A DNA stretch of 43,684 nucleotides. It comes from Gammaproteobacteria bacterium. GTDB taxonomy: Bacteria; Pseudomonadota; Gammaproteobacteria; Burkholderiales; Nitrosomonadaceae. The notes beneath the pieces were generated by a model. That model saw only the letters and a list, made by a program, of their open reading frames with translations, had not been told where the DNA came from and did not search any database. The position numbers and the translations under genes are program-made. The stretch covers positions 1 to 43,684 of the forward strand of contig JAUIIB010000024.1 of the NCBI GenBank assembly GCA_030431985.1. Reading direction: 5' to 3'. How positions within the stretch are numbered: the stretch's first letter is position 1; each line of letters begins with the position of its first letter. Below, piece after piece: positions 33,464 to 43,580 of the stretch.

Positions 33464-35671
33464 ATGGAACAAAAACCTGTGCATGACCATGAAAACCATA
33501 TCAGCTGCGAGCATGAACACAATCATTTAGAAAAAAATCGCGACGTTTCTCAGTCTGTTGAGACCAACACGGTTTACACCTGCCCAATGCATCCGGAAAT
33601 TAGGCAGAAAGGGCCAGGAAACTGTCCGATTTGCGGCATGGGTTTAGAACCGGCGACCATAACCGGCACCGAAGGTGAGAACCCAGAACTAACCGATATG
33701 CGTAAACGTTTCTGGGTTGGTCTTATTCTGACGCTGCCTGTTTTTACCTTGGAAATGGGTAGTCATGTATTTAATCTTCATCATTATATCAGTGGCATGC
33801 TTACCAACTGGATACAGTTGGTACTCGCCACACCTGTTGTACTCTGGGCCGGAAAACCGTTTTTCGAGCGGGGTTGGGCATCGCTGATAAGCCGTAACCT
33901 GAATATGTTTACTTTGATCGCAATGGGAACGGGTGTAGCTTGGCTGTATAGTATCGTGGCAACACTAGCGCCCGGAATTTTTCCTGAAGCCTTTCGGCAG
34001 AATGGCGTTGTTGCGGTTTATTTTGAGGCATCGGCGGTAATTACGGTGCTTGTTCTGCTCGGACAGGTCTTGGAACTTAAGGCGCGAGAGCAGACAGGCG
34101 GTGCAATACGTGCTTTACTTGATCTTGCTCCGAAAACGGCTAGAAGGGTCGCAGAAAATGACGAAGAAGATATACCGCTGGATCAAATCAATGTGGGCGA
34201 TCTGTTACGTGTCCGACCGGGTGAAAAAGTACCGATTGATGGTCTAGTCACCAAGGGCAGGAGTTCTGTCGATGAATCAATGGTTACCGGCGAATCAATG
34301 CCTGTAAAAAAAGAGCAAGGCGGCAAAGTAATCGGTGGAACTATGAATCAGACCGGCAGTTTTGTTATGAAAGCCGAGCATGTTGGCAAAGACACCATGC
34401 TTTCCCAAATTGTCCAAATGGTTGCCCAGGCACAACGCAGTCGAGCACCAATCCAGAGATTGGCAGATGTCGTCGCATCATGGTTTGTTCCGGCCGTCAT
34501 GCTTGTAGCGACCCTTTCTTTTTTCATATGGGGCATGTACGGTCCCTCACCTGCCTTCAGTTATGCACTCATCGCAGCCGTCAGCGTCCTGATTATCGCT
34601 TGTCCCTGTGCGTTGGGACTCGCTACACCCATGTCCATTATGGTGGGCATTGGGAAAGGCGCACAAGCAGGTGTGCTAATTAAAAATGCAGAAGCATTAG
34701 AGCAAATGGAAAAGGTCGATACACTGGTCATTGATAAGACCGGAACGTTAACTGAAGGAAAGCCGACTGTAACAAAAATTATTGCAGCCGAAGGATTTTC
34801 TGCAGATGATCTTTTGGTGCTGGCTGCTTCACTGGAACAAGGTAGTGAGCATCCCCTGGGACATGCTATTGTGATGGCCGCTAGAAATAAGGAATTAAAT
34901 TTAGAAGCAACGGAGGATTTTGATTCACTTACCGGCAGGGGTGTAATCGGAAGAATCAAAAGGCAGAATATTGTGCTTGGAAATGTGATGTTAATGGAAG
35001 AAAAGGCTATCGATGTGACTTTATTTTCGAGGCAGGCTGATGAGCTTCGTGCCGAAGGCGCAACCGTAATATTTATCGCTGTTAATGATCAAGTCGTGGG
35101 GCTTCTGGTTATTGCGGACCCCATTAAGAAAACAACAGCAGATGCGATAGATCAGCTTCAGAAACAAAATATGCAAATTGTCATGCTTACTGGCGATAAT
35201 CGCCGTACTGCTGAGGCGGTCGCAAAAACACTGAGAATTGCAGAAGTTGAAGCTGAAATTTTACCTGAAGACAAAGGCAAGATTGTAAGAAAACTGCGTG
35301 ATGCAGGGCGTGTTGTTGCCATGGCTGGAGATGGCACGAATGATGCGCCTGCACTGGCTGCAGCTGATGTCGGCATAGCCATGGGAACAGGCACAGACGT
35401 GGCAATGGAAAGCGCTGGGGTGACGCTGCTCAAGGGTGACTTGATGGGTATTGTGCGAGCCCGAAAGCTCTCTGTAGCGACCATGCGTAACATCCGGCAA
35501 AATTTGTTTTTTGCATTCTTTTACAATTCAGCTGGCGTACCCATTGCTGCAGGTATTCTTTATCCGTTCTTTGGTATTTTGCTTTCTCCCATCATTGCCG
35601 CTGCAGCTATGTCGTTGTCCTCGGTCAGCGTAATCGGTAATGCTTTACGGTTACGATGGACGAGATTGTGA
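33464..35671 (+). CDS. copA: Copper-translocating P1B-type ATPase, CopA-like
   Basis: A 735-residue inner-membrane ATPase that pumps Cu(I) out of the cytoplasm. GAAGGA lies ten bases before the ATG. The N-terminus has a His-rich stretch ([19 protein letters not shown]) and a heavy-metal-binding domain YTCPMHPEI...[12 protein letters not shown] at residues 38-63 in place of HMA domains. The core shows TGES, CPC at 380-382 in the sixth helix, DKTGT with phosphorylated Asp424, HP (EHPLGHA), TGDN and GDGTNDAP near 622. YNSAGVP and MSLSSVSV in the last helices are the Cu(I) site. Convergent with cusA 28 bases downstream. Confidence 0.95.
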   Translation: MEQKPVHDHENHISCEHEHNHLEKNRDVSQSVETNTVYTCPMHPEIRQKGPGNCPICGMGLEPATITGTEGENPELTDMRKRFWVGLILTLPVFTLEMGSHVFNLHHYISGMLTNWIQLVLATPVVLWAGKPFFERGWASLISRNLNMFTLIAMGTGVAWLYSIVATLAPGIFPEAFRQNGVVAVYFEASAVITVLVLLGQVLELKAREQTGGAIRALLDLAPKTARRVAENDEEDIPLDQINVGDLLRVRPGEKVPIDGLVTKGRSSVDESMVTGESMPVKKEQGGKVIGGTMNQTGSFVMKAEHVGKDTMLSQIVQMVAQAQRSRAPIQRLADVVASWFVPAVMLVATLSFFIWGMYGPSPAFSYALIAAVSVLIIACPCALGLATPMSIMVGIGKGAQAGVLIKNAEALEQMEKVDTLVIDKTGTLTEGKPTVTKIIAAEGFSADDLLVLAASLEQGSEHPLGHAIVMAARNKELNLEATEDFDSLTGRGVIGRIKRQNIVLGNVMLMEEKAIDVTLFSRQADELRAEGATVIFIAVNDQVVGLLVIADPIKKTTADAIDQLQKQNMQIVMLTGDNRRTAEAVAKTLRIAEVEAEILPEDKGKIVRKLRDAGRVVAMAGDGTNDAPALAAADVGIAMGTGTDVAMESAGVTLLKGDLMGIVRARKLSVATMRNIRQNLFFAFFYNSAGVPIAAGILYPFFGILLSPIIAAAAMSLSSVSVIGNALRLRWTRL

Positions 35672-35698
35672 TCAATATATTGGCTCGACTATTTACTC

Positions 35699-38600
35699 TT
35701 ATTTCGACTTGGTTTTGTGTTCAATTTCATTAAATTGCGATTGATTTGCTGCGATTTTTTGTTGTTTTCTTTTTTCTTGAAATTGCAGAACCAAACTATA
35801 GATAACTGGAAAAACCAACAATGTCAGCAGCAATACTGTAAACATACCGCCTAATACTGGTGCCGCAATGCGATGGGTGACATCTGCGCCGCTGCCAGTG
35901 GCCATCATGATGGGTATTAAGCCGATCATAGTGGAGAATGCTGTAATTGAAACTGGCCGAACGCGCATAGCCGTTGCTGCTTCAACCGCTTCTTTGATTT
36001 CAGAAGGAGATAGTAACGCCTGTTTTTGTTTGCGCAATTTAGCAATTTCAATGTCAATAAAATTTAATACCATTACACCCGTTTCAGCGGCCGTTCCAGC
36101 CAGCGCTATAAAGCCAACGTAGACCGCAACAGAGAGATTGAACCCAAGGCTGTACACTAACCATATACCACCAATAAGACCGAAAGGAACGGTGAGCATC
36201 ACGATAATAGGTTCAACAATGTTACGGAAGGTCAGATAGAGCAAAAAGAAAATCAATAGAAGTGTTAGGGGCACCACAATCCGAAGTTTTTCTGCGGCCC
36301 GTTCCATGTATTCGAACTGACCGGACCAGTTGATAGTGTAGCCAGCAGGAAGCTTCACCTGGCTTTGTATGAGTGTTTTTGCTTTTGTCACAAAGCCACC
36401 GATGTCGGAGGTTTTGAGGTCTACATAAATCCAGGCGTTAGGACGCGCATTTTCACTTTTAATAGAAGGTGGACCCCGCCTTAGCGTAAGATCGGCCACT
36501 AATGACAGCGGAATTTGCGCTCCAGTTGGGGTAGGAATTAACGTGCGCTTCAAGCTCTCTAAATCATTTCGTAATTCCCGGGGATAGCGCAGATTGACCG
36601 GATAACGTTCCAGGCCTTCCACCGTTTCAGTAATGTTCATGCCACCAATAGCACTTTGAATCACGTCTTGAACGTCACCCACCGTTAAACCATAGCGGGC
36701 AGATTCATCGCGTTTGATATCAAAATCCAGATAATACCCGCCAGCGGCCCGGTCACCAAAAGCAGATAGTGTTTCAGGCATGGTTTTCATGACCTGTTCA
36801 ATCTGTTCAGATAAGTATTGCAATTTATCCAGATCAGGCCCGGAAACTTTGATACCGACAGGTGTTTTAATACCGGTCGATAACATATCAATACGCGTTT
36901 TAATTGGCATCGTCCAGGCGTTGGCTACACCTGGAAAATTAATAGCCTGGTCCATTTCAGACACCAATTCTTGTGCGGTCTTGTTCGGGTCTGGCCACTC
37001 CGAGCGAGGTTTAAGCCGTATGGTCGTTTCTATCATCGATAAGGGAGCAGGATCCGTTGCGGTCTCGGCGCGACCAATTTTGCCAAAGACATGATGCACT
37101 TCAGGAAAGGTTTTAATGATCTTATCAGTTTGTTGCAAAAGCTCTTTGGCTTTGGTGATAGAAATACCGGGAAATGTACTGGGCATGTAGAGGATATCGC
37201 CCTCATCCAATGGTGGCATAAATTCACTACCGATTTTGGATAACGGATAAAGGGTTGAGGCCAGTAGCAGCATTGCTAATACTAACGTTAATGCTCGCCA
37301 GCGCATGGCCAGTTTGAGTACTGGTGAATGAATGAAATGCAACAAGCGGTTCGCAGGATTTTTTTTCTCAGGAATAATTTTGCCGCGAATAAAATAACCC
37401 ATTAATACGGGTACAACTGTAATAGTTAAAATGGCAGCCGCAGCCATAGCATAGGATTTGGTATAGGCCAGTGGACTGAACAGCCGACCCTCCTGTGCTT
37501 CCATCGCAAAAATAGGTATAAATGATACGGTAATGATGAGTAATGAAAAAAACAGTGAAGGCCCTACCTCACGGGAAGCATTGCCTATGGCTTGCCAACG
37601 TTCTTTTTTGGTTAACTCAGCTTTTTTCTTGGCAATTGCTTCTCCCAGATGTTTGTGTGCATTCTCCACCATCACAATGCCGCCATCGACCATGTCGCCA
37701 ATCGCGATAGCAATTCCCCCTAATGACATGATATTGGCATTAATACCCTGCCATTTCATGACAATAAAAGCCATCAATACAGCCAGCGGCAGTGTAATAA
37801 CAATGACCAATGATGAACGTAGATGCAGTAAAAACAAGCCTACTAATACACAAACGATAATCAGTTCCTGGATCAGTGCTGTATTTAGCGTGTCTACTGC
37901 TCGTTCAATTAATGTGCCACGGTCATAAACAGGAACAATCTCAACGCCTTCTGGCAATCCTTGCTTAAGCTCTTCCAATTTTTCACGTACTCCCAGTATA
38001 GTCGCCTGGGCATTATCTCCATAACGCATGATGACAATACCACCTGCGACTTCACCTTCGCCGTTTAACTCGACGACACCACGGCGCAACTCGGGGCCGA
38101 TTTGAATTTGTGCGACGTCTTCTAAACGTATGGGTGTTCCATTGGCATCAACACCAACTGGAATGCTTCTGATATCATCAAGCGATTGGATGTAGCCTAA
38201 ACCACGTACCATATATTCAGTTTCGGCCATTTCGACTACTCTTCCACCGACATCATTGTTCGATCGTTGAATGGCATGCTTCACTTTGGACAAGGGAATA
38301 CCGTAAGCGAGTAATGCGTTTGGGTTAACTTCTACCTGATATTGTTTGACATAACCACCGACTGACGCGACCTCTGATACACCGGATACTGTTTGCAATG
38401 GATAACGCAAATACCAGTCCTGAATGGAGCGCAATTGCGCCAGGTCATGCTTGCCAGTTCGGTCAACCAGTGCATATTCGTAGACCCAGCCGACACCGGT
38501 TGCATCCGGTCCTAATGATGGATTGACCCCTTGCGGCAGCCTTTCATTAGCATAATTGAGGTATTCCAGCACCCTGGATCTGGCCCAATACATATCGGTA

Positions 38601-38899
38601 TCATCTTCAAAAATGATATAAACAAATGATAATCCGAAGAAAGAATAGCCACGCACCACTTTGGCTTGAGGCACTGCTAACATGGCTGTGGTTAACGGAT
38701 AGGTAACTTGGTCTTCAACGACTTGTGGTGCCTGTCCCGGGAATTCCGTAAACACAATGACTTGCACATCTGACAAATCAGGAATAGCGTCTAACGAAAT
38801 ATTTTTAAAAGACCAGAACCCTGCCGCTGCCAGTACAACTACCGCCAACAGAACCATAAAACGATTATTGAGTGAACCATTTAGTATGGCATTAATCAT
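35699..38899 (-). CDS. cusA: CusA-type heavy-metal efflux RND transporter
   Basis: A 1066-residue inner-membrane RND pump of the HME family. The N-terminus MINAILNGSLNNRFMVLLAV, the long periplasmic loops and the twelve-helix duplicated plan are complete. The proton-relay helix motif GIAIAIGDMVDGGIVMVENA groups with CusA/SilA (monovalent Cu/Ag) more than CzcA (DFGIIVDGAVVIVEN). Methionines are frequent in the periplasmic cleft regions (MPPLDEGDILYMP, WTMPIKTRIDMLSTG), as in the Cu/Ag methionine relay. It overlaps cusB by 8 bases. It would export Cu(I)/Ag(I) with CusB and the TolC-like partner. Confidence 0.95.
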   Translation of the reverse strand: MINAILNGSLNNRFMVLLAVVVLAAAGFWSFKNISLDAIPDLSDVQVIVFTEFPGQAPQVVEDQVTYPLTTAMLAVPQAKVVRGYSFFGLSFVYIIFEDDTDMYWARSRVLEYLNYANERLPQGVNPSLGPDATGVGWVYEYALVDRTGKHDLAQLRSIQDWYLRYPLQTVSGVSEVASVGGYVKQYQVEVNPNALLAYGIPLSKVKHAIQRSNNDVGGRVVEMAETEYMVRGLGYIQSLDDIRSIPVGVDANGTPIRLEDVAQIQIGPELRRGVVELNGEGEVAGGIVIMRYGDNAQATILGVREKLEELKQGLPEGVEIVPVYDRGTLIERAVDTLNTALIQELIIVCVLVGLFLLHLRSSLVIVITLPLAVLMAFIVMKWQGINANIMSLGGIAIAIGDMVDGGIVMVENAHKHLGEAIAKKKAELTKKERWQAIGNASREVGPSLFFSLLIITVSFIPIFAMEAQEGRLFSPLAYTKSYAMAAAAILTITVVPVLMGYFIRGKIIPEKKNPANRLLHFIHSPVLKLAMRWRALTLVLAMLLLASTLYPLSKIGSEFMPPLDEGDILYMPSTFPGISITKAKELLQQTDKIIKTFPEVHHVFGKIGRAETATDPAPLSMIETTIRLKPRSEWPDPNKTAQELVSEMDQAINFPGVANAWTMPIKTRIDMLSTGIKTPVGIKVSGPDLDKLQYLSEQIEQVMKTMPETLSAFGDRAAGGYYLDFDIKRDESARYGLTVGDVQDVIQSAIGGMNITETVEGLERYPVNLRYPRELRNDLESLKRTLIPTPTGAQIPLSLVADLTLRRGPPSIKSENARPNAWIYVDLKTSDIGGFVTKAKTLIQSQVKLPAGYTINWSGQFEYMERAAEKLRIVVPLTLLLIFFLLYLTFRNIVEPIIVMLTVPFGLIGGIWLVYSLGFNLSVAVYVGFIALAGTAAETGVMVLNFIDIEIAKLRKQKQALLSPSEIKEAVEAATAMRVRPVSITAFSTMIGLIPIMMATGSGADVTHRIAAPVLGGMFTVLLLTLLVFPVIYSLVLQFQEKRKQQKIAANQSQFNEIEHKTKSK

Positions 38900-40238
38900 G
38901 TTGATGGGGTCCTTCTTCTATCTGTAATGGGCCTGGTTTAGATTCTTTGTCTTCTAGTCCCGGTTTTAGCATCTTGGCTGTGGCTTCACGTAAACTGGAT
39001 TCAGAATCGATCAGGAATTGTGATGACTTGACAACTTCTTCACCTTCTTCTAATCCATTCAAAACTATTACTTTTCCATCAGATGCCACACCGGTTGTAA
39101 TAGTGCGTGGCTCAAACTTACCGGCGCCACGTACAACCAGTACCCTGTCACGTGTTCCTGAACGGATGACTGCCTCGGACGGAATCACCAATGCGCTCTT
39201 TTGTTTGTCTGCATAAATCGATACTTCGGCAAACATGTCAGGCTTTAATAACAACTCGGTATTATTAAAATCAAGACGCACTTTGATTGTTCGTGTTTTG
39301 GCTTCGGCATAAGGGTAAATAAAAGCCAAATGTCCTCTAAAAACACGACCGGGAATGCCTGACAGCCGCATCTCAACCAGATCACCCAATTGCACCCAAG
39401 GTAATTCATTTTCGTAGATATCGGCATATACCCAGACTTTGGACAAATCAGCTATCATGTAAATCTCTGTAGCTGGAGTTACGTACTGGCCTTCTCGTGC
39501 GCCAACATTAACCACAATGCCAGAAGACGGACTATGAATATGCAAGGTTTTATGTATGTTATGGTCTTGTGTCAGATCATGCAGTTGATGTTCCGGAACA
39601 TCCAGGAGTTTTAGTCGTTCAAGTGCGCTGCTGACCAGTTCTTCCGCGCCACGGCGGATGTCTGCAATGGGGCTTTGTTTTAATATGTGGAGATTGTTTA
39701 AAGCCAGTACGTATTCCTGCTGGCTAACCACTAGCTGGGGAGAATAAATACTCAGCAAATCCTGATTTTTCTTGACTCTCTCACCAGTTTTATCTACACG
39801 CATGGTTTCAATCCATCCTTCGATTTTAGGATGTAATCGAACGATACGTTCTTCATCATAATCCACGCGACCGACTGTTCGAACGATATGCGATAGTATG
39901 TCCCTTTTAACAATCGCGGTACGCACTCCGATATTTTGCGCAACGACTGGATCGATTTTGACTGTACCCGTTGGTTGGTCTTCTTCACTGTTATCATCGG
40001 CGTAAACCGGAATATAATCCATGCCCATTGGATCCTTTGTAGGAATAGGAGAGGTAACCGATGGATTCATGGGGCTACGGTAAAAAAGCGGTTGTTTATT
40101 TTTTTTCGAGTGTGCAGCCTGTCTATTATTCTGTTGAGGCTGTGTAGTCGTTGGCTGTATATAATCTTTAGCCAACCAGCCCCCACCGATACCTATAGTC
40201 AACATTACAACAGCAACGATTATTGATGACTTACTCAT
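38892..40238 (-). CDS. cusB: CusB-type periplasmic adaptor (membrane fusion protein)
   Basis: A 448-residue adaptor with AAGGAAG before the ATG at 40238; a TTG six codons earlier is less likely. An N-terminal membrane anchor (SSIIVAVVMLTIGIGGGWLA) is followed by a metal-binding domain LFYRSPMNPSVTSPIPTKDP with PMGMDYIPVY, the three-methionine Cu/Ag site of CusB. The beta-barrel/lipoyl and hairpin parts follow (ERIVRLHPKIEGWIETMRVD, SPSSGIVVNVGAREGQYVTP). It links CusA to the outer-membrane channel and hands metal to the pump. It overlaps both neighbours by 8 bases. Confidence 0.95.
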   Translation of the reverse strand: MSKSSIIVAVVMLTIGIGGGWLAKDYIQPTTTQPQQNNRQAAHSKKNKQPLFYRSPMNPSVTSPIPTKDPMGMDYIPVYADDNSEEDQPTGTVKIDPVVAQNIGVRTAIVKRDILSHIVRTVGRVDYDEERIVRLHPKIEGWIETMRVDKTGERVKKNQDLLSIYSPQLVVSQQEYVLALNNLHILKQSPIADIRRGAEELVSSALERLKLLDVPEHQLHDLTQDHNIHKTLHIHSPSSGIVVNVGAREGQYVTPATEIYMIADLSKVWVYADIYENELPWVQLGDLVEMRLSGIPGRVFRGHLAFIYPYAEAKTRTIKVRLDFNNTELLLKPDMFAEVSIYADKQKSALVIPSEAVIRSGTRDRVLVVRGAGKFEPRTITTGVASDGKVIVLNGLEEGEEVVKSSQFLIDSESSLREATAKMLKPGLEDKESKPGPLQIEEGPHQHD

Positions 40239-41520
40239 AAATTTCTTCCTTGCCAACAGCGGCCGTTAAATTAGCCAAAGCCTGATTGGCCTCCGCAAAA
40301 GCGTTCCAGTATTGCAGTTCATTATTTAATAAGGCAATCTGACTGCGGACCAGATTCAAGAAATCAACTTTGTTGACCTGATAACCCACCAGCATGGATG
40401 CCACAGTCTGTCTTGCCTGAGGAATGATGCCGGTTTTAAACAATATTGTTTGTTTCGAGGCGCGCTGAAAATCGCTATAGATTTGTGAGATCTCGGCACG
40501 CACTTTATTCCATTCATCCTGCAGCATATATTTCTGCTGCATTAATTCACTGTTACGCTGATCAACTGCCTTCGCTTGTTTCCGATCCAAAAAAATCGGA
40601 ACGGTCATACTCATGCCAAGGGTTAAAAAATCATCCCGATCAATACCCATGGGGTTGTCTCGTCGGAATCCATAAGAAGCCCGTAACTTAAAGTCTGGAT
40701 AAAAATCTTTTTTAGCCAGATCAACACGGGCTTTTGCAGCATTGATAGACTCATGTTTTGATGTTAGCAACGCTCTGGAGTGCTCAGCCAGCTGGTAGAG
40801 TTCGGGTTCGGAAAGAATGGCGGGTAATTCTTCTGTTATTACTTTAGGTAACCTTATTGATTGATTGGCAACTCTATCTAATAATGCATTCAATTTTGCG
40901 ACGGAATTATGTCGTGCACCTTCCAATTTAAGTTGTTGATCCATTAAGTTGGATTGCTCTAGTTGTGCTAATAAAATATCTTGTTGCAGCCCTTCACCCA
41001 CTTCGTATTTTGTACGAGTGATTTGAATGAACTGTTCTAGCAACTGTTGGTTGTCTTTTACGACTTGTAGCGCATGATCCAGGTAGAAAATTTGCCACCA
41101 AATTCGCTTGACGTTACTGAGTAACCACCAGCGAGCTTCTGTTACATTCTCTAATGCAGCTTTTGCTTCAAAAGTAGCCGCTGAGCTGCGCAATGCAAGT
41201 TTTCCTGGAAAAGGAATTGCTTGAGAAATGCCTGGCCCGATTTGTGTCATATCTACCTGAGCAGTATTGAAGGTATTAACTGGAAGGTTTGCAGCACTGA
41301 AACTAATTTCGGGGTCAGGAAGCGTGCCTGCTTGAGATGGAATCGCGGCCATTGCTTCAGCGCGTGCCCGCATTTGCGCCAAATCTGGATTATTTTTGAG
41401 CGCTGTTTCTGTAGCCGATTTAAGTGTTAAAAAATTTTGATCTGTTTCGGCAAGAATGTTATTTGCGAGCAATAATAAGCATATAGAAAGGCTACTTAGA
41501 ATAATGAAAAATGAAGACAT
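40231..41520 (-). CDS. cusC: TolC-family outer-membrane efflux protein, CusC/CzcC-like
   Basis: A 429-residue outer-membrane channel with a signal peptide (ending ANNILAE); no lipobox is visible, so unlike E. coli CusC it is probably not a lipoprotein. Two repeated helical-barrel domains start at LKSATETALKNNPDLAQMRA and at the later LAKKDFYPDFKLRASYGFRR, and the end QIALLNNELQYWNAFAEANQ is typical of the family. First structural gene of the cusCBA block, overlapping cusB. A hairpin region separates it from the upstream CzcI-like gene. Confidence 0.92.
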   Translation of the reverse strand: MSSFFIILSSLSICLLLLANNILAETDQNFLTLKSATETALKNNPDLAQMRARAEAMAAIPSQAGTLPDPEISFSAANLPVNTFNTAQVDMTQIGPGISQAIPFPGKLALRSSAATFEAKAALENVTEARWWLLSNVKRIWWQIFYLDHALQVVKDNQQLLEQFIQITRTKYEVGEGLQQDILLAQLEQSNLMDQQLKLEGARHNSVAKLNALLDRVANQSIRLPKVITEELPAILSEPELYQLAEHSRALLTSKHESINAAKARVDLAKKDFYPDFKLRASYGFRRDNPMGIDRDDFLTLGMSMTVPIFLDRKQAKAVDQRNSELMQQKYMLQDEWNKVRAEISQIYSDFQRASKQTILFKTGIIPQARQTVASMLVGYQVNKVDFLNLVRSQIALLNNELQYWNAFAEANQALANLTAAVGKEEIYE

Positions 41521-41647
41521 AATATCGCATGCTCTTAATATAAAAACTAAAAGGGGAGAACACTTTGTCCTTGAACCAACTAAATTTTTTTGTCAGGTTT
41601 CTAATCAGGATCAAAATGACACTTATTTGGACAACAATGAAAACTAT

Positions 41648-41687
41648 TAGGCCTCAGGTTAGATAGTGCAAACTATCCTGCAGCCTA
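41648..41687 (-). promoter_or_regulatory. Imperfect hairpin between the CzcI-like gene and cusC
   Basis: Nested inverted repeats: TAGGC with GCCTA outside, CAG with CTG in the middle, GATAGT with ACTATC around a GCAA loop. No T-run follows on the minus strand, so it is not a simple terminator. It could reduce read-through from the CzcI-like gene, stabilise the cusCBA mRNA end, or be a protein site. Confidence 0.45.
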
Positions 41688-41714
41688 TAGATATTTTGTT
41701 GAAATTAAGATGTT

Positions 41715-42086
41715 TTATACTAGAGGAGGTCGTTCAAATTGTTCAGGAATGAACAAGATTAATTTAGCTGTAATAGCCAAAAAAATATTGGAGTTGTGGT
41801 TGGACGTGGGTGCATCAAGGCGTGTTGAAGGGATACAGGTGCTACAATTTATATGACACAAGACATCCACCATACACCCTTGATCGGACATCGTGTTACT
41901 ACTTATTATTTCTTTTTGATCGATAGTATATTGTTGATCATTGATTACAGTTATATTGTCAGAATTGAGTATGTTATCTATATTTTCTTCATGCGTACAC
42001 GGTTGTATCGCAATAGCTAACGTTCCTTGTAATGGTAGCCAAAGCATAATTAAAACCAAAAATAATCTGTGTGCGAAGCGCTTCAT
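41715..42086 (-). CDS. CzcI-like / DUF2946-type small exported protein
   Basis: A 123-residue protein with a signal peptide (LFLVLIMLWLPLQGTLA). The pattern PLQGTLAIAIQPCTHEE, a cysteine-rich centre (CMVDVLCHINCSTC) and a C-terminal helix ending ERPPLV is the layout of CzcI and DUF2946 proteins that lead heavy-metal RND operons and are thought to modulate metal sensing in the periplasm. It is the first gene of the cus block. The central cysteines and histidine could bind metal. The family call rests on layout and ends rather than strong sequence identity. Confidence 0.65.
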   Translation of the reverse strand: MKRFAHRLFLVLIMLWLPLQGTLAIAIQPCTHEENIDNILNSDNITVINDQQYTIDQKEIISSNTMSDQGCMVDVLCHINCSTCIPSTRLDAPTSNHNSNIFLAITAKLILFIPEQFERPPLV

Positions 42087-42142
42087 TAAAGAATTTGGTT
42101 TTTTTGATAATAGATAATTATATGTTCACTCCAATAGCGACT

Positions 42143-42171
42143 TGTTTACATTAAAGTAATGTCAGTGTCAA
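42143..42171 (-). promoter_or_regulatory. Predicted cus promoter with dyad operator in the spacer
   Basis: On the minus strand a perfect TTGACA (42166-42171) is followed, 17 bases on, by a weak TAAACA -10. The spacer contains ACATTA-CTT-TAATGT (42148-42162), also readable as TTAC-N6-GTAA, a form used by CopR/CzcR-like regulators. A good -35, poor -10 and a dyad between suggest an activated metal-responsive promoter. Confidence 0.5.
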
Positions 42172-42190
42172 GTTAGATAACTATTCTAAG

Positions 42191-43399
42191 CTAGGATTGC
42201 AAAATGGGTGAAATAATCAGACCGCCCATGAGCCAGACCATGGCAAGCAGTGCAAGCCAAAATAAAAGCCGCTCGCTAAAAATATCATCACTGCTTGAAA
42301 ATCCGGCGGTGCGCCATTTCCAGATTAGAAAAAAACCACTCAGACCGATAAACAGAAGGTTCAAAAAGAAAGTCGTGTCAACGGCGAAAAACTCGCGGTC
42401 AGTAACGGATTTTACATTTTCAGCACTGGGTAGCAGATCAAAAGCTGAAAACGTGTAATGAAGAATCAGCGCAGTGACGACTAAAATAACCGAAAATACG
42501 CCCATGATATACATTGCCATTTTCCAACCGTAATATTTCGCCTGGATACGCAATACCGGCAATACAACCAGATCGCTGAAAATAAATGCCATCACGCCTG
42601 CAAAGCTAACGCCATTGCCATACAATACGGCTGCAAGCGGAATGTTGCCCATTGAACCGATAAAAGTAAAAAAAGCGGCTATCGGGCCTACCAAGCTTTG
42701 CAGCAATATTTGCCAAAACTGCGGATCATCAGCGCCACTGCCTACAAACAGCGTTTGGAAAAACGCTTGGGGAACAAACGCCGCTATAATTCCTGCTACC
42801 GTAAAACCCACGGTAACGTCTTTCCATACCATCTTCCATTCCATAATGTAGCGGTTAGCCACTTGCCGCCAACCCTCACGACTGGTAATAAGCTCTTTCC
42901 AATCAGGGATATCGTTATCGTCAGAACCCTCCTCTTGAGCACGCGCATGCTCGCGCGCCGCTTCTATAAGCCGCTTTGACCGGGTAATGCGTACAAATAT
43001 CCACATCAGCAAAATTAACAATAACCCACCAACATACTCGCCCACGACGAATTGCCAACCTAAAAAAATTGCAATGACGATACCCAGTTCCACGACAAGA
43101 TTCGTCGAAGCCAGCAGAAATGCAAGTGACGGGATTAACCCGGCGCCTTTCGTGAACAACGCGCGCGTGGTGGCAAGCGCTGCAAAAGAACAAGAACTTG
43201 AAATAAAACCGAAGAAAGTACCCAGGAATATACTTTTAGCACCTGCATCCCCCATGCTTTTTTTCATGCGTTTGCGAGTGACAAATACCTGGATCATGCT
43301 TGAAATTAAATACCCGAGCCCGAATGCCCACAAAGCCATCCAGAAAAGACCCAGAGTGGTTGTCGCTGCTTCATGCCATGTTTGTATCCATTCATTCAT
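42191..43399 (-). CDS. DUF318/ArsP-type permease
   Basis: A 402-residue inner-membrane protein with two halves of four to five helices. FFGFISSSCSFAALATTRAL and later FIGSMGNIPLAAVLYGNGVS with FAGVMAFIFSDLVVLPVLRI are the paired conserved parts of the DUF318 (ArsP_1) permease family; the SSCSFAA cysteine is typical. Known members export methylated or trivalent organoarsenicals, but many sit in mercury, copper or unknown contexts, so the substrate here is open. Next to the cus block and on the same strand, but 104 bases upstream of the CzcI-like start and probably transcribed separately. Confidence 0.88.
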   Translation of the reverse strand: MNEWIQTWHEAATTTLGLFWMALWAFGLGYLISSMIQVFVTRKRMKKSMGDAGAKSIFLGTFFGFISSSCSFAALATTRALFTKGAGLIPSLAFLLASTNLVVELGIVIAIFLGWQFVVGEYVGGLLLILLMWIFVRITRSKRLIEAAREHARAQEEGSDDNDIPDWKELITSREGWRQVANRYIMEWKMVWKDVTVGFTVAGIIAAFVPQAFFQTLFVGSGADDPQFWQILLQSLVGPIAAFFTFIGSMGNIPLAAVLYGNGVSFAGVMAFIFSDLVVLPVLRIQAKYYGWKMAMYIMGVFSVILVVTALILHYTFSAFDLLPSAENVKSVTDREFFAVDTTFFLNLLFIGLSGFFLIWKWRTAGFSSSDDIFSERLLFWLALLAMVWLMGGLIISPILQS

Positions 43400-43502
43400 G
43401 GTAATCGTGTCATAGCTATAAATAACTCAACCCCTTTTTCTCGTAGTAGCATATCGCTGGCATAGAGCATACGGTTGATCTCCACAAAAATATTGCCTCT
43501 AT

Positions 43503-43529
43503 AGTAACTATAAAATTTATACTGTTACT
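43503..43529. promoter_or_regulatory. Candidate dyad upstream of the ArsP-type permease
   Basis: AGTAAC (43503-43508) and GTTACT (43524-43529) flank an AT-rich core with a further ATAAA/TTTAT symmetry. It lies about 105-130 bases before the permease start and could be the operator of a metal-responsive regulator. No regulator gene is in the window, so this is tentative. Confidence 0.35.
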
Positions 43530-43580
43530 TAGTCATAGAACAATGATACTGCTTTAAGGCAGAAAATTGTAACGGTCAAT

